From JBBRHH01 sp963788015 (lineage in GTDB: Bacteria > Planctomycetota > Phycisphaerae > Tepidisphaerales > Tepidisphaeraceae), in NCBI GenBank assembly GCA_963788015.1, contig CAWBEY010000012.1, positions 806,001 to 870,000 of the forward strand: DNA of 64,000 bases. The letters run 5' to 3'. Below the pieces are notes generated by a model. That model was given only the letters and a program-made list of their open reading frames with translations, was not told where the DNA came from and did not search any database. A program made the position numbers and the translations under genes. Of this stretch, positions 1 through 6,643 are shown piece by piece (positions within the stretch are counted from its first letter, which is position 1; each line of letters begins with the position of its first letter).

Positions 1-280
1 GTTTGGCCGGATCCTTTGGACGGATCGGGCGGCGCACGGGGCGGCGTTGGTGGCCGGGCGTGGCTGCGCCTAATTGTATGGTTTGTTTGGTGTTTGTCAA
101 GGCCGGGATTTCCTTTATGCGCCGTGGCGAGAATCGACGATGCAAGGGGCGAAGCTCCCAAGCCAATCGTCTTGCCGCCCATGTCACACGGAGGCCCGAC
201 AGATCTTCTCCGGCGGCCACCTGCGTTTGCTAAGGGTAGATTCAGCCAATTGAGGCTTCGACAGAGACCCACCGCCTGTT

Positions 281-397
281 ACAATTCCCATAGCCAGCGG
301 CCGGTTCAGTTCAACAGACTTTATGTGGAGTGCGACCGGCCCTTCTTGAGAACCGCTCGCCACTGGCGCATTCCGCATAAAGTCCTCTTCGTTATAC
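281..397 (+). repeat. 117-bp palindromic repeat, copy 1 (attC-like)
   Basis: A second copy of exactly the same length lies at 2368-2484 and most positions match. The core is an inverted repeat: GACTTTATGTGG pairs with CCGCATAAAGTC, and the pairing continues inward through GTGCG/CGCA. It ends in GTTATAC seven bases before a cassette start codon, exactly where an attC right core would lie. Its outer sequence differs from the other eight attC sites, so it may be a distinct attC subtype or a hybrid site. Confidence 0.6.
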
Positions 398-403
398 GGC
401 AGG

Positions 404-1231
404 ATGACGACGCACTTCCTATTCCCGACCCACCCTCTCAAAGCGACGGCGGTCGAGGAGATGTTCGCTGATCAGCTGTCGGCGGTCCGCGAGTCGGGAT
501 ACTCGGCGTCTCTATGTTCAGACTCCGTGATCCAAGAAGGCAAGCCCCTTCGTAACGTGCGAGCTGGCGCAACGCTGGTCTACCGCGGATGGATGATGAA
601 CGCGACAGAGTACGGGAGGCTTACAGAGGCGATCCGTGCCGCGTCGGCCACACCGCTCACGTCGCCGACCGAGTACCTTGCAGCGCACCACCTCCCGAAC
701 TGGTATCCGCTCATCGCAGAGTTCACCCCCGAAACGCACGTCTTCGCTTCCGATGCGGACTGGGAGTCGGAGATGCGATCGCTGGGGTGGGCGGCGTTCT
801 TTATCAAGGACTATGTGAAGTCGTTGAAGACCTCGCGTGGTTCCATCGTCCGCGACCCGTCGGAGATCGGTGCCGTGGTCGAAGAGATGGAGCGATTCAG
901 GGGCGAGATCGAGGGCGGGCTGTGCGTCCGTCGTGTCGAAGCATTCGTCACCGAGTCTGAGCGGCGATACTTCGTGCTCGACGGCAAGGCGTTCTCGCCT
1001 GACGACCAACCTATTCCGGATTTGGTGCAGCAAGTCGCATCGCGCATCCCGTCGCCGTTCTTCTCAGTCGATATCATTCAGCGAGAGGACGGGGCGCTGC
1101 GTGTCGTCGAGGTTGGAGACGGACAGGTGTCTGACTTAGTGGGATGGACGGCCGACGCTTTCGTCCGCATGTGGGCGGCGGCGCGGCCTGCCATACAACC
1201 CACCAATGCAGTGGACCGAGCCGGCGGGTAA
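404..1231 (+). CDS. ATP-grasp (R2K-type) domain protein, integron cassette gene
   Basis: Predicted 275-residue soluble protein. The central segment WAAFFIKDYVKSLKTS (about residues 128-143) resembles the nucleotide-binding lysine strand of the R2K clade of ATP-grasp enzymes. The C-terminal half has the matching strands RRYFVLDGKAF, FFSVDI and LRVVEVGDGQVSDL, with acidic residues placed to bind magnesium. R2K proteins are thought to ligate or modify amino or carboxyl groups of peptides or RNA, but the substrate here is unknown. The start is chosen at ATG 404, just after the GTTATAC core. The last dozen codons run into the following attC, which is common in cassettes. At 275 residues it is the largest intact cassette gene in the array. 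Confidence 0.75.
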   Translation: MTTHFLFPTHPLKATAVEEMFADQLSAVRESGYSASLCSDSVIQEGKPLRNVRAGATLVYRGWMMNATEYGRLTEAIRAASATPLTSPTEYLAAHHLPNWYPLIAEFTPETHVFASDADWESEMRSLGWAAFFIKDYVKSLKTSRGSIVRDPSEIGAVVEEMERFRGEIEGGLCVRRVEAFVTESERRYFVLDGKAFSPDDQPIPDLVQQVASRIPSPFFSVDIIQREDGALRVVEVGDGQVSDLVGWTADAFVRMWAAARPAIQPTNAVDRAGG

Positions 1232-1292
1232 GCTCGTTGTCATTTAAGGGTCGGCGCGGCGCCGGCTCGGCCAGTGATCGGCTTTGTTATGT
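1192..1292 (+). repeat. attC site
   Basis: Left arm TGGACCGAGCCGGCG pairs with right arm CGCCGGCTCGGCCA and leaves one unpaired A in the left arm, the extrahelical-base feature of attC. The outer boxes are CATACAAC on the left and GTTATGT on the right, which are mutually complementary R''/R' cores. Confidence 0.8.
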
Positions 1293-1313
1293 GGCGGAGG
1301 TTCTGCCCCGAAA

Positions 1314-1721
1314 ATGTCAATCCGGCTCGTAGACGATTCCGGGGAGGTCTTCTGGTTTACCGGCAGCAATTGGCGGCGGGTACTCGCGTTCGCATCCCGT
1401 CATGGCTGGCAACCCAATCCGTTGCTTGAGCCGGACAATTGGGACGATTCGCTGACGTGGAATGAGAAGTATGAGATTGTCGGTGGAGCGTCGTTGAACA
1501 AAGCAGAGTCGGTCGCCCTTGCCGATGCAATTGATCGCGGGCTTCGGGAGGATCCAATTAACGCGAGCGTCGCAGAGGAATTCGCGGTCGACGTTGAAGC
1601 CATGCGGGAGAAGCTTCCTGAGTATGATCCCGCACGGCACGCCGCCGACTTGTTGAAGGACTGGTCGAGGTTCCGGGACTTCGCGCGTGACCGTGCGTTG
1701 CGGATTGACCTGACCGATTAG
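1314..1721 (+). CDS. hypothetical cassette protein
   Basis: A 135-residue soluble, acidic protein of unrecognised family. It contains a C-terminal helical stretch ending FRDFARDRALRIDL, and a tryptophan-rich N-terminal region (VFWFTGSNWRRVLAFASRHGW). The start at ATG 1314 is the first in frame after the GTTATGT core of the upstream attC and leaves a 21-base leader. The downstream attC begins within 25 bases of the stop, so the gene fills its cassette exactly. I assign no function; an upstream in-frame ATG at 1284 would fall inside the attC and is less likely. Confidence 0.65.
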   Translation: MSIRLVDDSGEVFWFTGSNWRRVLAFASRHGWQPNPLLEPDNWDDSLTWNEKYEIVGGASLNKAESVALADAIDRGLREDPINASVAEEFAVDVEAMREKLPEYDPARHAADLLKDWSRFRDFARDRALRIDLTD

Positions 1722-1744
1722 TGATCGCGGCCGCCCGGCCCGCC

Positions 1745-1843
1745 ACATAACCAACCGTTGGAATGGACCGGCCCGGCGTAAAGGTCCTCGTAATTCGAGA
1801 GTTGGTCGGCACGGGCCGGCCATTGAACGTTGGTACGTTGAAC
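1745..1843 (+). repeat. attC site
   Basis: Left arm ATGGACCGGCCCG pairs with CGGGCCGGCCAT, again with a single unpaired A in the left arm. The flanking cores are ACATAAC and CGTTGAAC, and the inner stem continues through CCAACCGTT/AACGTTGG. Confidence 0.75.
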
Positions 1844-1957
1844 TAAACCCCTGCGCGGTGGGCGCGTCCGGTGCCCGTCCCTGTCGCACTCCCTTTTCAA
1901 TCGCGGCGTTGCCAATCGCCCGGCATCATGGATCGCTTCTCTTACAAGGAGCGATCG

Positions 1958-2367
1958 ATGACACCCCTTCGCCAACGGTTGATCGAAGACATTCGCCTGC
2001 GCAATTTCTCGCCGCACACGCTCGAAGCCTACGTGCGGCGGTGGCCCACTTTTCCAAACATTACCAACGCTCGCCCGCCGGATGGTCCCCGGCCCGCACC
2101 TGCGGCCGCTGGGGATCCAAAAGATCGCCTTGCGATTGGATTCCTCGTGAAGCTAAAGAGGCCGCGGATCCTCGATGCTCAATTGGCCACCCTGCGGCGG
2201 CCTGGCTCTTCCTGCGCACTGTGGATGAAAACGGACCGCACGGGTGCCGCTACGCGTGCGATCACCCTCACTTCACCGCCACTGCGCCGCCGAATATTCC
2301 CGCCCATTGTCGGCATTCACGCCGGCAAGACAGCCCTTGGGGCTACAACCGGCCCTCAGGTGTTGAT
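1958..2367 (+). pseudogene. tyrosine recombinase N-terminal remnant
   Basis: The first about 28 codons encode MTPLRQRLIEDIRLRNF followed by SPHTLEAYVR, the N-terminal core-binding (SAM-like) domain typical of phage-integrase/Xer-type site-specific recombinases. One base later the next frame continues with VAHFSKHYQRSPAG, as expected for the same domain, so there is a frameshift near 2040. Beyond about 2090 neither frame resembles a recombinase and the R-H-R-Y catalytic domain is absent. The start has a good ribosome site (AAGGAG), which sits in a small hairpin (GATCGCT 1931-1937 with AGCGATC 1950-1956). The motif pattern is unlike the N-terminus of IntI integrases, so this is probably a dead recombinase of another family carried into the array. 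Confidence 0.65.
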
Positions 2368-2484
2368 ACAATCCCCATAGGCAGCGGCCGGTTCAGTTCT
2401 ACCGACTTTATGCGAAGTGCGACGAACGCTTTTGGAGAGCCGCTGACCTATCGGCGCACCCGCATAAAATCCTCTTGGTTATCC
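2368..2484 (+). repeat. 117-bp palindromic repeat, copy 2 (attC-like)
   Basis: Matches the element at 281-397 over its full length, including the outer segment CAGCGGCCGGTTCAGTTC. Inverted arms GACTTTATGCG and CGCATAAAATC are followed by GTTATCC, four bases before the next cassette start. Confidence 0.6.
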
Positions 2485-2488
2485 CCCT

Positions 2489-2756
2489 ATGGCCACACTC
2501 TGGATCGACATCAACTTAAAGAACGAGGGAGGCACGGCCGAAGATGCCATGGCGGATCCGAAACACTCTTGAGCAGCGAATCGTCGCCGCGTCCGCAGGC
2601 TCCGTCATCGGCGGCGGTGTATCCCTCGACGGGTCGTCGTGCGACATGGAAGTTCAGTGTGAGAATCCTGCCGGCACGGAGGTGTTCGTGCGCAGGATCC
2701 TAGACGACGCCTCGCTCGGCCACACAGTGAGATTCAGTACGGCGGGCGGCGGATAA
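2489..2756 (+). CDS. hypothetical cassette protein, frameshifted
   Basis: ATG 2489 lies four bases after the right core of the preceding repeat and opens a frame reading MATLWIDINLKNEGG. A one-base shift near 2560 is needed to join it to the longer downstream frame (NTLEQRIVAASAGSVIGGG through HTVRFSTAGGG), which ends at 2756, right at the next attC. The joined product would be about 88 residues and soluble. The shift is probably a sequencing indel, since cassette genes are otherwise intact. The family is not recognised. Confidence 0.5.
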
Positions 2757-2847
2757 CTCGCCAATGGACCGGACCGGGCCAGCGGTATAGTCCTGTCGGT
2801 GAGCGTGGCGCGGTGCCAGCTCGGACGGTGATCGGCAATCCTTATGC
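2751..2847 (+). repeat. attC site (degenerate right core)
   Basis: Left core GGATAAC. Arms ACCGGACCGGGCCAGC and GCCAGCTCGGACGGT pair with mismatches. The right core reads CTTATGC instead of GTTAT, so recombination here may be impaired. It overlaps both the end of the preceding gene and the start codon of the next. Confidence 0.6.
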
Positions 2848-3212
2848 CCCCCGAACCCGCTACTGAACTCATCACCGTCACCCGGACAATAGCCGATCGG
2901 GCGACTGTCATTCGGCTGACGCGCACGTCGGAATGGAAGAATCGCTTCCGCGCGTTTGCGGTGTTCATCGATGGAGCGAAGGTGGGCAAGATTCGGAACG
3001 GGCAGTCGGTCACATTTCCGATCGATCCCGGTGACCACGAGTTGTTCGTTAAGATTGACTGGTGCGTGAGCAACGCGGTCGGCCTGAGTGTACCGAAGGG
3101 CGTCACTGTAGAATTGTCGTGCGGCAGTGGCTTTGCCGCGACGAAGCCCGCTGCCGCAGCACTTTCGGGGATCGAAGGTGCATACGTTGCAGTCTGGCCA
3201 ACGGGGGCATAA
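2844..3212 (+). CDS. hypothetical cassette protein (PEGA-like strand-rich domain)
   Basis: A 122-residue protein without signal peptide. Its pattern FAVFIDGAKVGKIRNGQ, then a FPIDPGDHEL turn, then KIDWCVSNAVGL and VELSCGSGF, is a strand-rich arrangement like small domains that carry a 'dG..vG.i..G....pl.pG.H.l' motif. Two cysteines (CVSN, SCGS) could pair or bind metal. No function can be assigned. The start codon ATG 2844 sits inside the right end of the upstream attC, and the stop overlaps the next attC. The reading frame is clean, unlike its neighbours on either side. Confidence 0.65.
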   Translation: MPPEPATELITVTRTIADRATVIRLTRTSEWKNRFRAFAVFIDGAKVGKIRNGQSVTFPIDPGDHELFVKIDWCVSNAVGLSVPKGVTVELSCGSGFAATKPAAAALSGIEGAYVAVWPTGA

Positions 3213-3303
3213 CCCGCCGCTGGAGCGGACCGCGGCGGCGGTATACTTTACTTGTGGTCGAGCGTCGCGTGTGCGCCGCCGCGGCCGCTCAACGGCGTTA
3301 CGC
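3207..3303 (+). repeat. attC site
   Basis: The best-paired site of the array. Left arm GAGCGGACCGCGGCGGCG pairs with CGCCGCCGCGGCCGCTC, leaving one unpaired A. Cores are GCATAAC and CGTTACGC. Confidence 0.85.
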
Positions 3304-3311
3304 TATCTGCC

Positions 3312-3732
3312 TTGAAACGACGTCACCTCATCATCGCTCTTGTCGTCCTCGCGCTCGCCGTGCTGATCTGGCGTCCTTGGCGGGCGCAGCTTCGGCTACC
3401 ACTTCAGCTTTCCGCTCCCACCGACCGCGACGCTGGTCAATTACGACCACAGTTGGGGGCTAGATTCCGGAGACGAGTTCGAGTTCGCAGTCACGGACGA
3501 CGCTCTGCGCGACGCGATCATCAAGGAATGGAACCTCAAGCCATCCACAGCGGAGGATGACTCGGAAGTAATCAGTTTCGCAAAGATGACTGGCGCACCA
3601 TGGTGGCCTCGCGAGCCTAACAAGCAATTCAGCGTGCGATACGGACGAGTCGATCGAGCTGCCTCTAACTATTGGAGCTTGTGGGTCGATGGCGAGAACG
3701 GCAAGCTGTACGCGGAGTACGGCAACTGGTGA
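3312..3732 (+). CDS. hypothetical membrane-anchored cassette protein, frameshifted
   Basis: TTG 3312 opens a frame beginning KRRHLIIALVVLALAVLIW, a single N-terminal membrane helix. A one-base shift near 3390 joins it to a second frame that continues GYHFSFPLPPTATLVNYDH and ends LYAEYGNW at 3732. The joined product of about 139 residues has a short cytoplasmic tail, one membrane segment and a soluble domain rich in aromatic residues. The intact downstream frame and the tight fit between attC sites argue that the shift is a sequencing indel. No family was recognised, and the TTG start is a best guess because no ATG or GTG is suitably placed. Confidence 0.5.
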
Positions 3733-3745
3733 GGGCGCACGGCCG

Positions 3746-3848
3746 GCAGATAACCATCCGCTGGAACAAACCGGCCTGGCCGATCGGTCCCTGTTGTTCG
3801 GAACGCGGTCGGCGCCGGGCGGCCATTCAACGTCGGTCCTTTATCTGA
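3746..3848 (+). repeat. attC site (degenerate)
   Basis: Left core AGATAAC and right core TTTATCTG are complementary. The arms around AACCGGCC and GGCCATT pair imperfectly over about 25 bases with bulges. Position and spacing match the other sites. Confidence 0.55.
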
Positions 3849-3864
3849 CCGCACGTCTCGCGAA

Positions 3865-4077
3865 ATGTCGCATGTAGGGAACAAACCTCGCCGTGACTCA
3901 GCCCTCGGACGCGTATTCGAGGTGGCGAGCATTCCCCTGTTCGCGTTCGGTGTGATCCTCTTAGATCCCCTGTTGAGTTATTCCACGGAGCGAAACTACG
4001 CTGGGGCAAGCCAATTCTTCGCAGTATCAGTGCCGATGTTCATTATCGGCTGGTGGCTCCGGCGTCGTGGACGTTAG
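3865..4077 (+). CDS. small cassette membrane protein
   Basis: A 70-residue protein with two predicted membrane helices: IPLFAFGVILLDPLL (about residues 23-38) and FFAVSVPMFIIGWWL (about 50-65). It ends in an arginine-rich tail (RRRGR), so both termini are probably cytoplasmic. It starts at ATG 3865, 17 bases after the upstream attC, and stops just before the next attC. The family is not recognised. Two-helix membrane proteins are frequent in cassettes, but nothing here identifies a role. Confidence 0.6.
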   Translation: MSHVGNKPRRDSALGRVFEVASIPLFAFGVILLDPLLSYSTERNYAGASQFFAVSVPMFIIGWWLRRRGR

Positions 4078-4083
4078 CCAGCC

Positions 4084-4185
4084 GGAGAACCCGTCGCTGG
4101 AGCGGATCGCGGCGGCGGTGTACTCTATTCGCGGCCGGGCGTCGCGCGTGCGCCGCCCCGGCCGCTCAACGGTCTTACGTTATCC
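4084..4185 (+). repeat. attC site
   Basis: Left arm AGCGGATCGCGGCGGCG pairs with CGCCGCCCCGGCCGCT with one extra base on the left. Cores are GGAGAAC and CGTTATCC. Confidence 0.8.
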
Positions 4186-4195
4186 CTATACGACT

Positions 4196-4498
4196 ATGAC
4201 AAAGAAGAGCACCGGACAACGGAGCAAATCGACGGGACAGAAAATCGCTGCGAAGCTTGTGAAGCCTGCCGGGCCGGGTGCGATCTACATTGGCCCTTGG
4301 ATGTTGTTTCGCCGTGTTGCCGGTGCGGACGATACAAAACAAGCAATTGGATGGGTTCGAGAGAGCATAGCCGAGGCTGTGGACGCTGAGTTGGCGACGG
4401 CGAACCACACGAGGGATAACCCGCCAATGCAGCGGACCGCCACGGCGTCCACCGCCGCAGTAAAATCGAGCAGGCGCGGTCGCCGTGGCGACCGCTGA
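4196..4498 (+). CDS. hypothetical basic cassette protein
   Basis: A predicted 100-residue protein. It begins with a lysine-rich segment (MTKKSTGQRSKSTGQKIAAK) and has a core GAIYIGPWMLFRRVAGADD followed by a helix (GWVRESIAEAVDAEL). The last about 27 codons are encoded by the downstream attC itself, so the functional part is probably the first about 73 residues. It starts 11 bases after the upstream right core. The basic N-terminus suggests nucleic-acid or membrane-surface binding, but no family is recognised. Confidence 0.5.
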   Translation: MTKKSTGQRSKSTGQKIAAKLVKPAGPGAIYIGPWMLFRRVAGADDTKQAIGWVRESIAEAVDAELATANHTRDNPPMQRTATASTAAVKSSRRGRRGDR

Positions 4499-4515
4499 TC
4501 GGCCCTACGTTAGTG
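4413..4515 (+). repeat. attC site
   Basis: Left arm AGCGGACCGCCACGGCG pairs with CGCCGTGGCGACCGCT, leaving one unpaired base. Cores are GGATAAC and CGTTAGTGG, the closest to the GTTRRRY consensus in the array. Confidence 0.8.
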
Positions 4516-4525
4516 GGGCTCACCT

Positions 4526-4945
4526 ATGGGCGTGTTAACCGATATCTATATCTCGACTCCGGATGAGGCGCTCATCTACGACAGTGAGCCGCGCCGCTTC
4601 GACGGCTCCTCGCTCAGTGCAAAGGGGGTTATGGATCTTGAGTTGAGCACCCTCTGGTGCATCTACACCAGCGAAGAATGGGACGTAAAGATTCTCGAAC
4701 GCTTCAAACAATTGATGAGTGTCGACGGAGGGGAGCGTATCATCTTCGAGCTACCCAATGAACTCACATCGCTGCTTACAGCTACCGACGAACGTCGCAT
4801 GGCGGAGATTCTTCCGAGATGGGCCGCGACCGAAGAATTAAATGCTGATCCGTCGGAAATTGAACCGTACCTACGGGACCTGATTGTCCTCGCGAAGCGA
4901 GCGTCTGCTGAGGGCAAGAGCCTCTATCTGTGGGTTTGTGTTTAA
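4526..4945 (+). CDS. hypothetical soluble cassette protein
   Basis: A 139-residue acidic protein with an uninterrupted frame. It opens MGVLTDIYISTPDEAL, has a mid-segment GVMDLELSTLWCIYTSEEW, and a helical C-terminal half (ERRMAEILPRWAATEEL, LRDLIVLAKRAS). No signal peptide or membrane segment is present. It starts ten bases after the upstream attC. I do not recognise the family; the overall look (short strands, then helices, acidic) is that of a small cytoplasmic protein of unknown role. Confidence 0.65.
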   Translation: MGVLTDIYISTPDEALIYDSEPRRFDGSSLSAKGVMDLELSTLWCIYTSEEWDVKILERFKQLMSVDGGERIIFELPNELTSLLTATDERRMAEILPRWAATEELNADPSEIEPYLRDLIVLAKRASAEGKSLYLWVCV

Positions 4946-4959
4946 GCCATTCAGCCGGC

Positions 4960-5060
4960 TCACTAACAACCGTTGCAATGGACCGGCCCCGCGTCGCACC
5001 TTTTGGTAAATTGAAAGTCGTCGGCGCGGTGCCGGCCATTGAACGCTGGTCCGTTATGTT
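4960..5060 (+). repeat. attC site
   Basis: Left arm AATGGACCGGCCCCGCG pairs with GCGCGGTGCCGGCCATT with one unpaired A on the left. Cores are CACTAAC and CGTTATGT. Confidence 0.8.
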
Positions 5061-5083
5061 CCGCCGAGCGTCAGGGAGATCGA

Positions 5084-5560
5084 ATGAGTTTTGACGTCTT
5101 CGCACAAGCTTTCCGAGACGGCACCGCCGGCACCGCCGATGCCGCCGCTGCCCGCGCTATCCTTTCAAAGATCCCGCACAGGCACGACCCGCAGTTCAAC
5201 TCGTACGACGTGGAGTTGGCAGACGGATCTCACCTTGAGATGTACGCGGATGGTCTTGATGGCCAGAAACCGTTTACGGGAGCGATGTTTGCACTTCGGG
5301 GCATCAGCGACGGGATCGGAGATTTCATCTTTGGGTTTACTCGCGCCGCGGGCTGCGTGCTGTTGCCGGCGATGGAGCCGGTTTGCGTCCTGTTGACGGA
5401 CGAGGATCAGTCGCAGCACCTGCCGTCGGGCATGCGCGGCGACTTCCGAGTCATCGTGATTTCCAACGGCGCCGAACTGTTGGCTGCGTTAGAGGGCGGC
5501 TACGACACCTGGCGAGCCTATCGCGACCGCATCGTCGGCGGCCCGGCGGGCAGGACATAA
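5084..5560 (+). CDS. hypothetical cassette protein
   Basis: A 158-residue soluble protein that starts at ATG 5084, preceded by GGGAGA. An upstream in-frame start at 5039 would lie inside the attC. It opens MSFDVFAQAFRDG, has an LADGSHLEMYADGLDG segment in the middle and AALEGGYDTWRAYRDRI near the end. This general layout is seen in small cytosolic proteins of unknown function that sometimes act as immunity proteins; that is only a resemblance. It is the last gene of the array, and the partial attC begins at its stop codon. Confidence 0.6.
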   Translation: MSFDVFAQAFRDGTAGTADAAAARAILSKIPHRHDPQFNSYDVELADGSHLEMYADGLDGQKPFTGAMFALRGISDGIGDFIFGFTRAAGCVLLPAMEPVCVLLTDEDQSQHLPSGMRGDFRVIVISNGAELLAALEGGYDTWRAYRDRIVGGPAGRT

Positions 5561-5592
5561 CCCGCCGCTGCACTGGACCGCGGCCGCGAACG
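5554..5592 (+). repeat. half attC, array terminus
   Basis: The left core ACATAAC and left arm (CACTGGACCGCGGCCGCG) match the other sites. The expected complementary right arm and GTTA core are missing in the following 120 bases. The array therefore ends here by truncation, or its last site has decayed. Confidence 0.55.
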
Positions 5593-5704
5593 TATCCGCG
5601 AGCCGGTCGTGTGGCCGGCGCGTTCGGCTCTACCTCATGCCATGCGTATCCGGTCGTTGGAACACCTGATCGGAAAGCCATTTATTTCTCGGCCTATTTT
5701 TCCC

Positions 5705-5734
5705 TTGACATGTACCTAACATTGGCCGTATTGT
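5705..5734 (+). promoter_or_regulatory. possible sigma70-like promoter
   Basis: TTGACA at 5705-5710 and TATTGT at 5729-5734 are separated by 18 bases. They lie in the otherwise featureless gap 5593-5909, upstream of the small gene at 5910. The -35 match is perfect and the -10 is four of six. Confidence 0.35.
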
Positions 5735-5909
5735 TGTGTCAGGGTTTAAGCAGAGTTGAACCTGATGGTCGAAAATTTGGAGGGTTTGATCTTGTGGGAT
5801 TTTCATTTCTGGGGCAGGTGAGGGACGTCTGGGTTCTTTGGGGCGTTTTTTTTCGCTTCTTTCAGAGGCCTGTCATTTGTCATCCGGTTTTATTTTAAGG
5901 AGGTGGGTT

Positions 5910-6179
5910 ATGTCGGGGCTAAATCAGGCGGGTTTGAAGTGTTTGATGACTACGCGGGCGCAGCGGGTTTTTTTGCGGGGGTTTCGGGAGAAGGTGGATG
6001 GGCCGGGGGCGGGGGATTGGCCTTCGCCGGCGGTGTTGCGGCGGTGGATGCGCCGGCCGGGGTTTCGGGCGGCGATGCGGTCTTTGATGCAGAGTCTGCA
6101 GATGCAGCATCGGATGGGGATTTGGCTGGCAGCGCGGGGGGCGGGGGAGGCGGTGCGGACAGGGGATAGGGTTTGGTGA
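5910..6179 (+). CDS. small basic helical protein, unknown
   Basis: An 89-residue, arginine-rich protein with an excellent ribosome site (AAGGAGG) before ATG 5910. The segment LRRWMRRPGFRAAMRSLMQSLQM is helical and basic and could be DNA-binding; it faintly recalls small terminase-like or homeodomain-like proteins, but that is a guess. The next ORF starts one base after the stop, so the two may be translated together. The plus strand here is strikingly G-rich compared with the neighbouring region, including long G runs. Confidence 0.5.
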   Translation: MSGLNQAGLKCLMTTRAQRVFLRGFREKVDGPGAGDWPSPAVLRRWMRRPGFRAAMRSLMQSLQMQHRMGIWLAARGAGEAVRTGDRVW

Positions 6180-6180
6180 G

Positions 6181-6543
6181 GTGACAGGGGCTGCGTGTCA
6201 GGTGATAGAGAAGGAGGGGCAGGAGCGGCAGGAGACGGGAGGGGGGCGGGAGATTGGGAGGAAGCGGGCTGCGGGGGAGTGTTCGCCTTCGGAGCTTCAG
6301 CGGCGGTATGTGGCGGATCTTTTTCGGGCGCTTCGGTCTGGCGGTGGGCGGGGGAAGAAGGGGGTGCGGAATGGGGGCGAGGCGGGGGATGGGGTGCGGG
6401 CGGCTAATGACTGCCTGGAGTTTTTGCGGTCGCTGAATCAGGGGATTGCGCTGGGAAGGGGGTTGGATTTTTATGAGGTGGAGAGGGGGGCGGGGGAGGG
6501 TTCAGGGTTCGGGGTTCGGGGTTCAGTAGGCAGTGGGGAGTAG
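6181..6543 (+). CDS. hypothetical small protein
   Basis: A GTG-started frame of 120 residues with glycine/glutamate/arginine-rich ends and a plausible folded middle: SELQRRYVADLFRALRSG and CLEFLRSLNQGIALGRGLDF. It follows the previous gene with one base between, which suggests coupling. The C-terminal 15 codons run into the degenerate repeat described below, so the real protein may be shorter. The family is not recognised. Extreme G bias makes long open frames likelier by chance, so confidence is low. Confidence 0.35.
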   Translation: MTGAACQVIEKEGQERQETGGGREIGRKRAAGECSPSELQRRYVADLFRALRSGGGRGKKGVRNGGEAGDGVRAANDCLEFLRSLNQGIALGRGLDFYEVERGAGEGSGFGVRGSVGSGE

Positions 6544-6640
6544 TCAGGTGGAGGAGATTTAATCATTGATTCATCGGTGCATTGAGTCATTGAAGAGCGG
6601 GAGGGCGTAGTCAGCAGTAGGCGGTAGGCAGAAGAAGGGT
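6497..6640. repeat. degenerate minisatellite tract
   Basis: Imperfect short repeats follow each other: GGTTCAGGGTTCGGGGTTCG, then CAGTAGGCAGTGGGGAGTAG, then ATTGATTCAT/ATTGAGTCATTGA, then CAGCAGTAGGCGGTAGGCAG. They have no coding capacity of their own. A related short repeat (TCTCAAGTCTC twice) occurs at 29039-29068. Confidence 0.5.
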
Positions 6641-6643
6641 TTT

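Larger units (their letters stand above)
281..5590 (+). mobile_element. integron gene-cassette array without integrase (CALIN-like)
   Basis: Ten short genes, all on the plus strand, alternate with roughly 100-bp imperfect palindromes that have attC architecture. Each cassette has one gene, a palindrome overlapping or just after its stop, and the next start 8-35 bases after the GTTA-like right core. Gene products are mostly unrecognised, as is usual for cassettes. No integron integrase, attI or cassette promoter is visible, although one could lie upstream of base 1. What I see is the repeat structure. The name CALIN (cluster of attC sites lacking an integrase) is the standard term for such arrays. 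Mobility of these cassettes is inference. Confidence 0.8.

Noticed and set aside
1..403. Open frames before the first cassette gene
   Set aside because: They have no recognisable features and the 281-397 part is a structured palindrome; I report nothing in 1-280.
1958..2367. Integron integrase (intI) inside the array
   Set aside because: The N-terminal motifs match other phage-type/Xer-like recombinases and no catalytic domain is present, so it cannot be called an IntI.
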